NCBI GenBank assembly: GCA_026770585.1
Contig: MU646523.1
Span: 406,123 to 416,864 of the forward strand
Length of the DNA stretch: 10,742 bases
From: Baffinella frigidus
Lineage: Eukaryota > Cryptophyceae > Cryptomonadales > Baffinellaceae
Direction of reading: 5' to 3'
The position numbers were made by a program, and so were the translations under genes. Numbering within the stretch: the stretch's first letter is position 1; each line of letters begins with the position of its first letter. Positions 1 to 5,691 of this stretch are shown here, piece by piece. The notes beneath the pieces were generated by a model that saw nothing but the letters and a program-made list of their open reading frames with translations, made no database searches and was not told where the DNA came from.

Positions 1-45
1 CCGTAGGGTCCTAGGTCTTATTGCTTAGGGGTTATTCAAAATCCC
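1..45 (+). repeat. dispersed repeat, copy 1 (inverted copy at 9498-9542)
   Basis: The first 45 bases (CCGTAGGGTCC, then TCTTATTGCTTAGGGGTTATTC) match the reverse complement of 9498-9542 at about nine positions in ten. The 50-bp repeats at 4781 and 4967 share the same opening (GTAGGGTCCTA) and the GGTTATTC box, so they look like a related subfamily. The repeat may extend upstream of the window. No coding content is seen. Confidence 0.75.
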
Positions 46-195
46 TCCGAAGTCCGCTGTGTGGATTCTCGAGTGCAGGCATTTGACTTAAGGCACTGGC
101 TTTCAGGGGGAGTTGACTTAGGTGAAATGCTCTGGCTCCGAGAGGAGTGGTACCGCGACGCGGCGATTCTTGGCGATCCTCTCCTTGAGCATCCA

Positions 196-330
196 GTCAA
201 CCTGTTGACATTTGCCGCGCGGTCAACATTTGCCTACCGCGTGACTGTTGAACCTGCTCGGCGGCAAAAGTTAACCGGTAGACGAATGTTAACCGGGGGT
301 CAAATGTCAACCGGGAGGCGTATGTCAACT
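196..330. repeat. degenerate inverted and tandem TTGAC/GTCAA repeat
   Basis: The left part (196-238) has boxes of the type GTTGACATTTGCC and GGTCAACATTTGCCTACC. The right part (277-311 and on to 330) is its imperfect reverse complement, written as roughly 18-bp steps each ending in TCAACCGGG or TTAACCGGG. The steps produce a repetitive peptide reading (MSTGRRMSTGG) that I regard as a by-product. A run of 13 G follows at 331-343. Confidence 0.6.
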
Positions 331-404
331 GGGGGGGGGGGGGTACCCGGAAGCATGTGAGAAGAGGAAGGCATACAACGCGAGAGAGGTGGTCCAGCGG
401 AGAG

Positions 405-669
405 TACCTCAAGGGCAAGTTCCAAGATATTCGCCGGCGACCCCCCCGAACGCCCCCCCCCCAAGGTAGAGCATTTGCGGTAATTGTTGTCCATTTTGGA
501 CGTGCGGTTTCCCGGGTTTCCGGTTTGCATTTGTACCAGAAGTGTCCATTTAGAATGTTTTACGACCTTTAATACATTTTAAAAAACCGGAAAACCGGAA
601 AACCGCACGTCCAAAATGGACAACAATTACCGCAAACGCTCTACCTCGAGGGCAAGTTCCAAGATATTC
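405..669. mobile_element. 181-bp foldback element between 28-bp direct repeats
   Basis: The arms are 465-526 and 584-645, about 62 bp each and nearly identical as reverse complements, starting GGTAGAGC and including TCCATTTTGGACGTGCGG. The loop of about 57 nt is AT-rich and contains TTTGTACCA (530-538). The foldback sits between two copies of a 28-bp direct repeat, TACCTC(A/G)AGGGCAAGTTCC and onward, at 405-432 and 642-669, differing at one base. The right direct repeat overlaps the outer end of the right arm by 4 bp. The 32 bp between the left repeat and left arm is C-rich. The arrangement looks like an insertion plus duplication, but the repeats are too long for an ordinary target-site duplication. 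No reading frame of interest lies inside. Confidence 0.8.
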
Positions 670-695
670 CTGGAAGTTGGCAAAAGTTGACGTTG

Positions 696-740
696 CGGGC
701 CAGGGGGAGTTGTCAACTTTCGGGCCAGGGGGAGTTGTCA
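696..740 (+). repeat. 25-bp direct repeat, two copies
   Basis: CGGGCCAGGGGGAGTTGTCAA occurs at 696-716 and again at 721-741, a period of 25 bp. It belongs to the window's GGGAGTTG motif group (compare 107-120 and 9039-9052) and lies just after an AAAAGTTGAC box at 682-691. Confidence 0.8.
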
Positions 741-741
741 A

Positions 742-930
742 AAACACTTACGCCCCCAGATCCGCTAAGCCAGGGAGTTGCGATTGCCTCCTCTCAAGTC
801 TAGCGTAGGGAGAGTCCCACCGCGGTGCCCGGAACCACACGCGACTCTGGTACACAACATTACAACCATTGTTTATAAATGGGTTGTTGTTCAGCCTGTG
901 CCGAGAGAACCCTTGGTTAATTCCAATACC
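742..930. other. no gene recognised
   Basis: This stretch has one short open frame on the minus strand, without recognisable domains. The only structure seen is a small imperfect hairpin near 863-889 (ACAACCATT paired with AATGGGTTGT). I see no RNA gene or promoter. Confidence 0.4.
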
Positions 931-1057
931 TAGCTCTGTCCGAGTAAAGTTGGGCGCGTCATAAAACACATTTAGACGTCTAAATGTATTTAATTTGTAC
1001 TGGAACCCCTTCTCTAAAACTGATAATGACGCGTCCAGATTTACTCGGACGGAGCTA
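931..1057. mobile_element. 127-bp MITE-like element, TAGCTCTGYC family
   Basis: Terminal inverted repeats of 31 bp lie at 931-961 and 1027-1057. They begin TAGCTCTGTCCGAGTAAA on one side and TAGCTCCGTCCGAGTAAA on the other strand. Both ends are bounded by TA, consistent with a TA target duplication as in Tc1/mariner-type elements (inference). The interior is AT-rich, contains a small palindrome (ACATTTAGACGTCTAAATGT) and TTTGTACTGG, and carries no open frame. It is one of several elements here with the same 10-bp terminus. Confidence 0.8.
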
Positions 1058-1181
1058 GCCACTTAGCAGCGACCAAAGACCTTTCCACCTTGAATTCAAG
1101 GCGAAATTCCGGTTAGATTCCAGGGCAATAGATAAGATTCGAGTACAAATCGTTTAGATGGACTGTATCCGTGAAGCCCTC
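1058..1181. other. no gene recognised; short palindrome
   Basis: The only structure seen is a perfect 14-bp palindrome, CCTTGAATTCAAGG, at 1088-1101. No coding or RNA gene signal is visible. Confidence 0.35.
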
Positions 1182-1218
1182 GGTCACGAGGACGTGACCC
1201 TCTCAGAACGCTCCTTTG
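1182..1218 (+). repeat. single-unit copy of the 12-bp repeat block
   Basis: One unit GGTCACGAGGAC is followed by GTGACCCTCTCAGAACG and CTCCTTTG. The same trailer follows a four-unit array at 2042-2114. This indicates that the two sites share ancestry and differ in unit number. Confidence 0.75.
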
Positions 1219-1236
1219 CAAGGCCCTACCTCATCG

Positions 1237-1339
1237 ATCCCTTAAGTGGCGAGGGGGTCCAAATTGACCCCCGGCAGGTCCTAGGCAGGTCCTAGGGCCC
1301 TACGGTAGGGCGTACGAGCCTGCTGGCCACTTATGGGAT
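1237..1339 (+). mobile_element. MITE-like element, ATCCCTTAAGTGGC family, copy 1
   Basis: The inverted ends ATCCCTTAAGTGGC (1237-1250) and GCCACTTATGGGAT (1326-1339) enclose an asymmetric core, 1276-1314, with two AGGTCCTAGG boxes followed by GGCCCTACGGTAGGGCGTA. Copies with the same ends and core are at 5968-6072 (reverse orientation) and 8323-8425. The lengths are 103, 105 and 103 bp. Confidence 0.8.
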
Positions 1340-1364
1340 AGGTGACAGCATTCCGTAGTGGGCT

Positions 1365-1504
1365 TTATCCGGGGAAACCTATTTTTCTTTAGTTTGATGG
1401 CAAGGAAAATTACTACACAAATGCTTTAATATTACTAATAAGAACGAATTGTGTAGTAATTTTCCTTGCCATCAAACTAAAGAAAAATAGGTTTCCCCGG
1501 AAAA
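1365..1504 (+). mobile_element. 140-bp foldback element, copy A, with 4-bp target duplication GGCT
   Basis: The perfect-length arms 1365-1420 and 1449-1504 are 56 bp each and nearly identical as reverse complements, starting TTATCCGGGGAAACC (TTTTCCGGGG at the right end). The inner end of the arms reads TTGTGTAGTAATTTTC. The 28-nt loop contains TTTAATATTACT. The 4-bp sequence GGCT flanks both sides (1361-1364 and 1505-1508). Two more copies, at 5692-5831 and 6319-6458, have exactly the same length and other 4-bp flanks. It encodes no protein, so it would be a non-autonomous DNA transposon. Superfamilies with 4-bp duplications include Sola, Ginger and Chapaev, and I cannot choose between them. 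Confidence 0.88.
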
Positions 1505-1566
1505 GGCTACTGTTTGCAATACCGTACGCAATACGGTCAGTAGGGTGGCCTCACATGCCCCCTACA

Positions 1567-1610
1567 CCCCAAACCCTAAGCCCTAAGCCCTAAACCCCAA
1601 ACCCCAAACC
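1567..1610 (-). repeat. interstitial telomere-like block (C-rich on the + strand)
   Basis: Units of CCCTAAG, CCCTAAA and CCCCAAA are mixed, a degenerate form of the CCCTAAA telomere repeat. It lies inside the window between other repeats, so it is not a chromosome end. Confidence 0.8.
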
Positions 1611-1755
1611 AGCCCCGAGCCGCCGAGGCCCTACCGCTGGTCGCCCACTCGGGATAGCGGATAAGGGAGGATAGGGGCTGCGGATAACCACCAAATGTAG
1701 CCAAGCCAAAACCACCAAATGCCCGTAAGCTGGAGGTCCCTAGTTCAAACCTCGA

Positions 1756-1929
1756 GGTGGGTCATCTCTTTCATGTGGATCTGTCTAGGTGTCTAGGTGG
1801 GTCATCTCTTTTTGGGGGGATCTGTCTAGGCGGGTCATCTCTTTTTGGGGGATCTATCTAGGTGGGTTATCTCTTTCGGGTGGATCTGTCTAGGTGTCTA
1901 GGTGGGTCATCTCTTTTTGGGGTTTCACC
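1756..1929 (+). repeat. tandem array with alternating 40- and 32/33-bp units
   Basis: The units start at 1756 (40 bp), 1796 (33 bp), 1829 (32 bp), 1861 (40 bp) and 1901 (partial). Each begins GGTGGGTCATCTCTTT and most end GATCTGTCTA. The 40-bp units carry an extra 8-bp GGTGTCTA tail. The array runs directly into a TTCACCACGGCGG repeat at 1924. Confidence 0.85.
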
Positions 1930-1966
1930 ACGGCGGAGCCCGAGAAGTGGTTTCGGTAGCGAATCT
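1924..1966 (+). repeat. 43-bp direct repeat, copy 1
   Basis: It begins TTCACCACGGCGGAGCCCGA and matches 2160-2202 over its full length with about four substitutions. Both copies follow a T/G-rich run, and the two bracket the 12-bp array and the TTTAGGG block. Confidence 0.85.
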
Positions 1967-2041
1967 GGGGGCGTAAGTGTTTTTATCGGACGTGCCCCGT
2001 ACTAACAAGGACGCTCCGGTACTAACCTCGGACGCGGCGCC

Positions 2042-2114
2042 GGTCACACGGATGGTCACGCGGACGGTCACGCGGACGGTCACGCGGACGTGATCCTCTC
2101 AGAACGGTCCTTTG
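2042..2114 (+). repeat. 12-bp tandem repeat, four units, plus shared trailer
   Basis: GGTCACACGGAT is followed by three exact copies of GGTCACGCGGAC (2054-2089), then GTGATCCTCTCAGAACG and GTCCTTTG. The trailer is shared with 1194-1218, where only one unit precedes it. Confidence 0.88.
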
Positions 2115-2158
2115 GGGTTTGGGGTTGAGGGTTTAGGGTTTAGGGTTTAGGGTTGGGG
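2113..2158 (+). repeat. interstitial TTTAGGG telomere-like block (G-rich on the + strand)
   Basis: Three consecutive GTTTAGG units are flanked by variants (GGGGTTT, GGGTTGA, GGGTTGG). The orientation is opposite to the blocks at 1567 and 10635. Confidence 0.85.
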
Positions 2159-2159
2159 G

Positions 2160-2202
2160 TTCACCACGGCGGAGCCCGAAAAGTGGTTGCGGTAGCGGAT
2201 CT
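2160..2202 (+). repeat. 43-bp direct repeat, copy 2
   Basis: This is the second copy of the repeat at 1924-1966. It reads GTGGTTGCGGTAGCGGATCT where the first copy reads GTGGTTTCGGTAGCGAATCT. Confidence 0.85.
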
Positions 2203-2234
2203 TCCCCGCTTTGATGTCCGCGGGCAGCCCCGAC

Positions 2235-2237
<3 letters not shown>

Positions 2238-2289
<52 letters not shown>

Positions 2290-2322
2290 CAGGGAGCGAG
2301 AGAGCGAGCGAGGGAGCGAGGG

Positions 2323-2356
<34 letters not shown>
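2238..2356 (+). repeat. (GA)n microsatellite, partly interrupted by GAGC steps
   Basis: A pure AG/GA run fills about 2238-2288. It is followed by GAGCGAGA-type variants and a second pure run to 2356. Open frames of alternating Arg-Glu (plus strand) or Leu-Ser (minus strand) exist only because the dinucleotide lacks stops, and they are not evidence for a gene. Just downstream, GAGAGAGGGTCAGC occurs twice (2365 and 2426 areas). Confidence 0.95.
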
Positions 2357-2358
<2 letters not shown>

Positions 2359-2567
2359 GTATGCGAGAGAGGGTCAGCCACACAGCGGGCTAGGAAGGGA
2401 TTTTCTGTGGACAATCGCATTATACGAGAGAGGGTCAGCGCGCAACTGAAAACCCTGGGTCCGTATTTCGCAAAAGTCACTTCTCCTGAGTATTTCGCCT
2501 CAAAGTCAATTCACTATGGGAATTGGAGCCACTAGGTCTCTAGGTCCAAGACAGTCACCCGTGGGAT
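2357..2567. other. no gene recognised; short direct repeats
   Basis: The region holds GTATTTCGC followed by a CAAAGTCA-like box twice (from about 2463 and 2490) and two GAGAGAGGGTCAGC boxes. No coding or RNA signal is seen. Confidence 0.4.
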
Positions 2568-2709
2568 TTCAGTAGCGCTGTGCCGAGAAGTTGCGGCCAC
2601 AGACACAAAGAAAAATCGGCAAACGTTGACGGCCCTGGGGAACAAAAGCAACGTTTATCGTTATTTTGTTATGTTCGCGGCCAGCTTCTCTGCGCACCGC
2701 TCTACTGAA
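2568..2709. mobile_element. 142-bp foldback or MITE-like element
   Basis: Imperfect inverted ends of about 32 bp lie at 2568-2599 and 2678-2709 (TTCAGTAGCGCTGTGCCGAG against TTCAGTAGAGCGGTGCGCAG). A related single end, AACTTCTCTGCACAGCGCTCT, occurs at 5217-5237. The interior is AT-rich and non-coding. Confidence 0.65.
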
Positions 2710-2783
2710 GCTGAATGTTGGATGTTGAATTGACTCCATAGTTTAGAGGGGTTTTAAACCGATGTGCTTTTAGAAGTGGGCAT

Positions 2784-2804
2784 TTGTGTAGTAACTTTCG
2801 TTGA
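2784..2804 (-). repeat. orphan copy of the TTGTGTAGTAA core
   Basis: TTGTGTAGTAACTTTCGTTGA matches the inner arm end of the 140-bp foldbacks (TTGTGTAGTAATTTTCGTTG) with one difference, but no partner arm is nearby. A shorter copy, AGTAACTTTCGTTGAT, is at 3290-3305. Confidence 0.6.
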
Positions 2805-2853
2805 TCCAGCTCAACCCAAGAATCTTGTGTGCCTGTATGGGGGGGGGATTTTC

Positions 2854-2883
2854 ATACACACTCGTTCGCAATAGATGGCTTAT
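2854..2883 (+). repeat. dispersed 30-bp repeat CACTCGTTCGCAATAGATGG, copy 1
   Basis: ATACACACTCGTTCGCAATA plus GATGGCTTAT. Further copies are at 5385-5414, 5417-5446 and, truncated, 5520-5542. Here it runs directly into the palindrome at 2882. Confidence 0.85.
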
Positions 2884-2925
2884 ATCGACTACTGTATGTA
2901 GTCGATATTGGCCAATATCGACTAC
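2882..2925. repeat. palindrome cluster: three alternating ATATCGACTAC arms
   Basis: 2898-2925 is a perfect 28-bp palindrome (GTAGTCGATATTGG and its reverse complement). 2882-2892 is a further direct copy of the right arm that can pair with 2898-2908 around a 5-nt loop. Three arms can therefore form two mutually exclusive hairpins. Confidence 0.9.
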
Positions 2926-3130
2926 ACACAGGTAGAGACACGCCTTAAGAGATCATGAGCTTGTCGGGCGAGGCTCAGGCTCACAACCTCGCAAAGGCAC
3001 ATTCAGGGTTCAGTAGAGTGTATGATTTAGGGTTAGAGTTCATAGTGTTCTCCGTAGGTAGTAGGCGTAAGATAGTAGGGTTATAGTTTAGTGTTCAGGC
3101 GTAAGATAGCATTTTCCGGGTTTGGGGTGG
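2926..3130. other. no gene recognised; short repeats
   Basis: The region contains AGGCGTAAGATAG at 3063-3075 and again at 3097-3109, scattered TTTAGGG-like fragments (3027 area), and one ACAACCTCGCAAAGGC box (about 2982) shared with 3273 and 3441. No coding signal is seen. Confidence 0.4.
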
Positions 3131-3267
3131 CGAAATATCGGTTAATAAAATGTCTCTGTACCGCGCAATTATTAATTAGTACCGCGAAAATAAACGGACC
3201 GATCTAATTAGTACCACGAGAATAAACGGACCGTTCGATCAGGTGGAGGATCTGCCGGCGGGGACGA
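3131..3267 (-). repeat. inverted unit of the modular satellite
   Basis: Read on the minus strand, this is one long-form unit of the array at 3469-4205: a coding-like box, two copies of the 32-bp CGGTCCGTTTATT module, the TAATTAATAATTGC box, and the long tail TTATTAACCGATATTTCG. About 200 bp separate it from the direct array, so the two could form a large hairpin. Near 3260-3290 the inverted unit ends in a fold, CGAGGTAGCAACCTCACG, where the same border sequence runs in both directions. Confidence 0.85.
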
Positions 3268-3423
3268 GGTAGCAACCTCACGAAGGCGCAGTAACTTTCG
3301 TTGATTGGTCAACTCTGCGAAATTTGAACAGTCACGAGGTTGGAACACCCTATCCTGGCACACATGTTTACCACCCCACATGTAAATAGGCCCCTCTTGC
3401 ATTCTCGAGCGGAGAGTTTATAG

Positions 3424-3522
3424 TTTTCGGGGTGGCGAAGCAACCTCGCGAAGGCGCTGGGCGAAGGCGCGGATCTGCTCCTCGGTCGTCCCCGCCGGCA
3501 GATCCTCCACCTGATCGCGCGG
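3424..3522 (-). pseudogene. coding-like fragment carried by the satellite (VEDLPAGTTEEQIRAF)
   Basis: On the minus strand the first unit and its border read DQVEDLPAGTTEEQIRAF followed by AQRLREVASPP without a stop. The pattern, a short strand ending in LP, then GTTEE and an amphipathic helix, resembles the first strand and helix of an RNA-recognition motif (inference; the aromatic RNP residues cannot be judged from this piece). Every downstream unit repeats the first part (DLPAGTTEEQIRA or variants such as DLPAGTTEEQ with DLPGGT) but runs into stops in the AT-rich module. It is therefore more likely a captured exon fragment than a working gene. Confidence 0.35.
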
Positions 3523-4205
3523 TCCGTTTATTTTCGCGGTACTAATTAATAATTGCGCGGTACAAAGACATGTTATTGTGGCGCGGATCTGCTCCTCGGT
3601 CGTCCCTGCTGGGAGATCCTCCACCTGATCGCGCGGTCCGTTTATTCTCTTGGTACTAATTAGATCGGTCCGTCTATTTTCGTGGTACTAATTAATAATT
3701 GCGCGGTACAACGACATGTTATTGTGGCGCGGATCTGCTCCTCGGTCGTCCCTGCTGGAAGATCCTCCACCTGATCGCGCGGTCCGTTTATTATCGTGGT
3801 ACTAATTAGATCGGTCCGCTTATTTTCGCGGTACTAATTAATAATTGCACGGTACAGAGACATGTTATTAGCCGAAATTTCGACCGCGGATCTGCTCCTC
3901 GGTCGTCCCTGCTGGGAGATCCTCCACCTGATCGCGCGGTCCATTTATTTTCGCGGTACTAATTAATAATTGCGCGGTTCAAAGACATGTTATTAACCGA
4001 CATTTCGACCGCGGATCTGCTCCTCGGTCGTCCCTCCCGGAAGATCCTCCACCTGATCGCGCGGTCCGTTTATTCTCGCGGTACTGATTAGATCGGTCCG
4101 TTTATTTTCGCGGTACTAATTAATAATTGCGCGGTACAAAGACATATTATTGTGGCGCGGATTTGCTCCTCGGTCGTCCCTGCTGGGAGATCCTCCACCT
4201 GATTG
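3469..4205 (+). repeat. modular satellite array, five units and one partial
   Basis: The units begin with GCGGATCTGCTCCTCGGTCG at 3469, 3583, 3729, 3886, 4011 and (as GCGGATTTGC) 4157. Their lengths are 114, 146, 157, 125 and 146 bp, and the last is cut off near 4205. Two modules explain the lengths. An optional second 32-bp block (CGGTCCGTTTATT to TAATTAGAT) adds 32 bp, and a long tail (GCCGAAATTTCGACC type) instead of the GTGGC tail adds 11 bp. Each unit also carries TAATTAATAATTGCGCGGTA and AGACATGTTATT. Confidence 0.93.
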
Positions 4206-4235
4206 CTTGTGGAAACATATTTAATTTGAAATAAT

Positions 4236-4313
4236 GTAACTGATTCTATCTTGCCGTAACTGATTCTATCTTGCCGTAACAGATTCTAATCATCGTAACA
4301 GATTCTATCTCGC
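4236..4313 (+). repeat. 20-bp tandem repeat, four units
   Basis: The units are GTAACTGATTCTATCTTGCC (4236-4255, 4256-4275), a 19-bp variant GTAACAGATTCTAATCATC (4276-4294) and GTAACAGATTCTATCTCGC (4295-4313). The last unit also serves as the left arm of the next foldback. Confidence 0.9.
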
Positions 4314-4405
4314 AACCAATGTCCGGTACAAATCCTGGCACTTTAAACGCTAAAAGTACAAAATGGCTCCATCGCCTAGCCAAATTCTGAGATGGAATCT
4401 GTTTA
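4295..4405. mobile_element. 111-bp foldback with GGTACAAATCC core
   Basis: The inverted ends are 4295-4312 (GTAACAGATTCTATCTCG) and 4388-4405 (reverse complement TAAACAGATTCCATCTCA). The interior holds GGTACAAATCC, then CTTTAAACGCTAAAAGTAC, which is close to the interior of the foldback at 8494-8661 (GGTACAAATCC, then TTTTAAAGCCCTAAAAGTAC), although the outer arms are unrelated. Confidence 0.65.
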
Positions 4406-4406
4406 A

Positions 4407-4570
4407 TGCGAAAAACTTACGTTAACGGACCCCTTAAGTCCCTCGTTAACGTGGGCTTGCCAGCTCTAAAACGATTTTAAAAGCGATTTCAGGACTTTTA
4501 AAGCCCAAGAATGTTTTCCATTATAAATTTTGTACCAAAGTTACTACTCCGTCAACGTAAGCTTTTTGCA
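4407..4570. mobile_element. 164-bp MITE-like element with 23-bp inverted ends
   Basis: 4407-4429 begins TGCGAAAAACTTACGTTAAC. 4548-4570 read on the minus strand begins TGCAAAAAGCTTACGTTGAC. Three differences occur over 23 bp. The interior has a nested CGTTAACG pair (about 4420-4455) and TTTGTACCA at 4529-4537. No target duplication is clear and no reading frame is present. Confidence 0.75.
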
Positions 4571-4596
4571 TGATATTAGGTGACGGGGCGAGTGTC

Positions 4597-4745
4597 TAGC
4601 TCTGTCCCACTTCGATTTCGTCTCCTCATCAATTCTCCCCCGAAATTTCTCAGGTAAATTTCATGGGGGGGGGGTCAAAAATCACCTGAGAAATTTCGGG
4701 GGGGGCGAATTGATGAGGAGATGAAATCGAAGTGGGACAGAGCTA
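4597..4745. mobile_element. 149-bp foldback, TAGCTCTGYC family
   Basis: The arms of about 60 bp are nearly perfect: TAGCTCTGTCCCACTTCG onward at 4597, with its reverse complement ending at 4745. The pairing continues through CTCCTCATCAATTC and CGAAATTTCTCAGGT. The loop is short and includes a G run (near 4665-4673). Both ends are bounded by TA. The high arm identity suggests recent origin or continued gene conversion. Confidence 0.85.
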
Positions 4746-4780
4746 GCGTGTAGGTTTGGGGAGCGTACGGAGTCTCTGAC

Positions 4781-4830
4781 GTAGGGTCCTACGGATTATC
4801 AACGTGTGGGTTATTCACGAAATCCGTTTG
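4781..4830 (+). repeat. 50-bp exact direct repeat, copy 1
   Basis: It begins GTAGGGTCCTACGGATTATC and ends CACGAAATCCGTTTG. I find no mismatch against 4967-5016. The offset is 186 bp. Confidence 0.95.
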
Positions 4831-4966
4831 ACGTTGTCCCCCCACTCGTTCTTCCCAGTTTATTCAGGCTCACCATCGCGCCAATGTTGTCCCCAGAAGG
4901 GATTTCTGGCCAAATCCTAACCAAAATCGGTTGGGATATCCGTAGGACAACCCGGTATTGCCTACC

Positions 4967-5016
4967 GTAGGGTCCTACGGATTATCAACGTGTGGGTTAT
5001 TCACGAAATCCGTTTG
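4967..5016 (+). repeat. 50-bp exact direct repeat, copy 2
   Basis: This is the second copy of 4781-4830. Here it is preceded by CCTACC, so its start forms the palindromic CCTACCGTAGG context also found in other repeats of the window. Confidence 0.95.
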
Positions 5017-5056
5017 CAACCCGCGGTGTGGGAGGGTTACGAAAGAACGAAATAAT

Positions 5057-5114
5057 GTTAGGGGAGCGTACGAAGTCTTTGAGGTCCTTGGAGTAGGAGG
5101 TGGTGTAGCGAGAA
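5057..5114 (+). repeat. 58-bp direct repeat, copy 1
   Basis: It begins GTTAGGGGAGCGTACGAAGT and ends GGTGGTGTAGCGAGAA. It is identical to 5241-5298 except for one T/C difference. A weaker third copy, GGGGAGCGTACGGAGTCTCT, is at about 4758-4777. Confidence 0.93.
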
Positions 5115-5190
5115 ATTGGAGCCATTTTGTCAACGTTTGAGAAATTTAGTACCATGAATTTCTCAAAAGTGGACGAAATGGCTCCAATTT
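5113..5190. repeat. 78-bp continuous hairpin
   Basis: The outer stem is AAATTGGAGCCATTTTGTC (5113-5131) with GACGAAATGGCTCCAATTT (5172-5190). The inner stem is TTGAGAAATT with AATTTCTCAA, around a loop near TAGTACCATG. It lies between the two 58-bp repeats and could act as a small foldback element or an RNA hairpin. Confidence 0.85.
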
Positions 5191-5240
5191 CCCCATTTCC
5201 CCATTTTCCGGTGGCCAACTTCTCTGCACAGCGCTCTAGG

Positions 5241-5298
5241 GTTAGGGGAGCGTACGAAGTCTTTGAGGTCCTCGGAGTAGGAGGTGGTGTAGCGAGAA
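5241..5298 (+). repeat. 58-bp direct repeat, copy 2
   Basis: This is the second copy of 5057-5114, offset by 184 bp. Its end overlaps the start of the next repeat family at 5291. Confidence 0.93.
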
Positions 5299-5332
5299 TC
5301 GCCGATGTTGTTTCCCCGCTCGTTTTTGAGCC
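5291..5332 (+). repeat. 42-bp repeat GCCGATGTTGTTYCCCCGCT, copy 1
   Basis: AGCGAGAATCGCCGATGTTG followed by TTTCCCCGCTCGTTTTTGAGCC. A second copy with about six differences is at 5478-5519, an offset of 187 bp. Shorter relatives are at 4834-4857 and 5560-5590. Confidence 0.85.
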
Positions 5333-5384
5333 TGCGAGTCCACGCCAGGTTATTACTGAGAATTTCAGGACGCAACGGTTCGCA

Positions 5385-5446
5385 ATACACACTCGTTCGT
5401 GATAGATGGCTTATCCACACACACTCGTTCGCAATAGATGGCTTAT
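5385..5446 (+). repeat. dispersed 30-bp repeat, copies 2 and 3 in tandem
   Basis: ACACACTCGTTCG then ATAGATGGCTTAT occurs at 5385-5414 and 5417-5446, a period of 32 bp. The second copy runs directly into CGGTACAAATTC. Confidence 0.9.
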
Positions 5447-5477
5447 CCCGGTACAAATTCTTTTTGAAAAACATTGT

Positions 5478-5590
5478 AGCGGGAGCCGCCGATGTTGTTC
5501 CCCCGCTCGTTCTTCAGCCATACACACTCGTTCGCAATAGATTTTCTCTCTGCACAGGCTGAACAACGAGCGGGAGTCGCCGATGTCGCC
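5478..5590. repeat. 42-bp repeat copy 2, truncated 30-bp repeat, and inverted partner
   Basis: 5478-5519 repeats 5291-5332. 5520-5542 is a truncated fourth copy of the CACTCGTTCGCAATAGAT repeat. 5558-5575 (GGCTGAACAACGAGCGGGAG) is roughly the reverse complement of the CTCGTTCTTCAGCC end, and then the sequence resumes the direct GTCGCCGATGTCGCC motif at 5575. The left end of the large foldback at 5588 is cut off exactly by this repeat. Confidence 0.75.
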
Positions 5591-5691
5591 TGACTAGGGT
5601 TGACTGATCGTTTTCACTCTAAAAGTTGACGGATTTGCACCCAAACCCCGGGAAATTGACTTCCGGTCTCGTCAAATTGACGAGACCGAAT

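Noticed and set aside
405-669. LTR-like element between the 28-bp direct repeats
   Set aside because: The repeats are short, the interior is a foldback, and no primer-binding site or retroelement coding was seen.
1709-1760. tRNA 3'-half-like segment GGTCCCTAGTTCAAACCTCG (pol III B-box-like), possible SINE head
   Set aside because: The GTTCAAACC box fits a B box, but no A box or anticodon stem was found upstream; too weak to call.
2133-2480. Long open frames of Leu-Ser or Arg-Glu repeats on both strands
   Set aside because: They come from the GA microsatellite, which lacks stop codons in these frames; there is no domain or codon signal.
3469-4205. CRISPR-like array
   Set aside because: The units are 114-157 bp, repeated along their full length, with no unique spacers; this is a satellite.
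4997-5402. Overlapping 90-130-codon frames on both strands
   Set aside because: They span the 58-bp direct repeats and hairpin, so the peptide repeats (YTTSYSKDLKDFVRSPN) are translations of DNA repeats.
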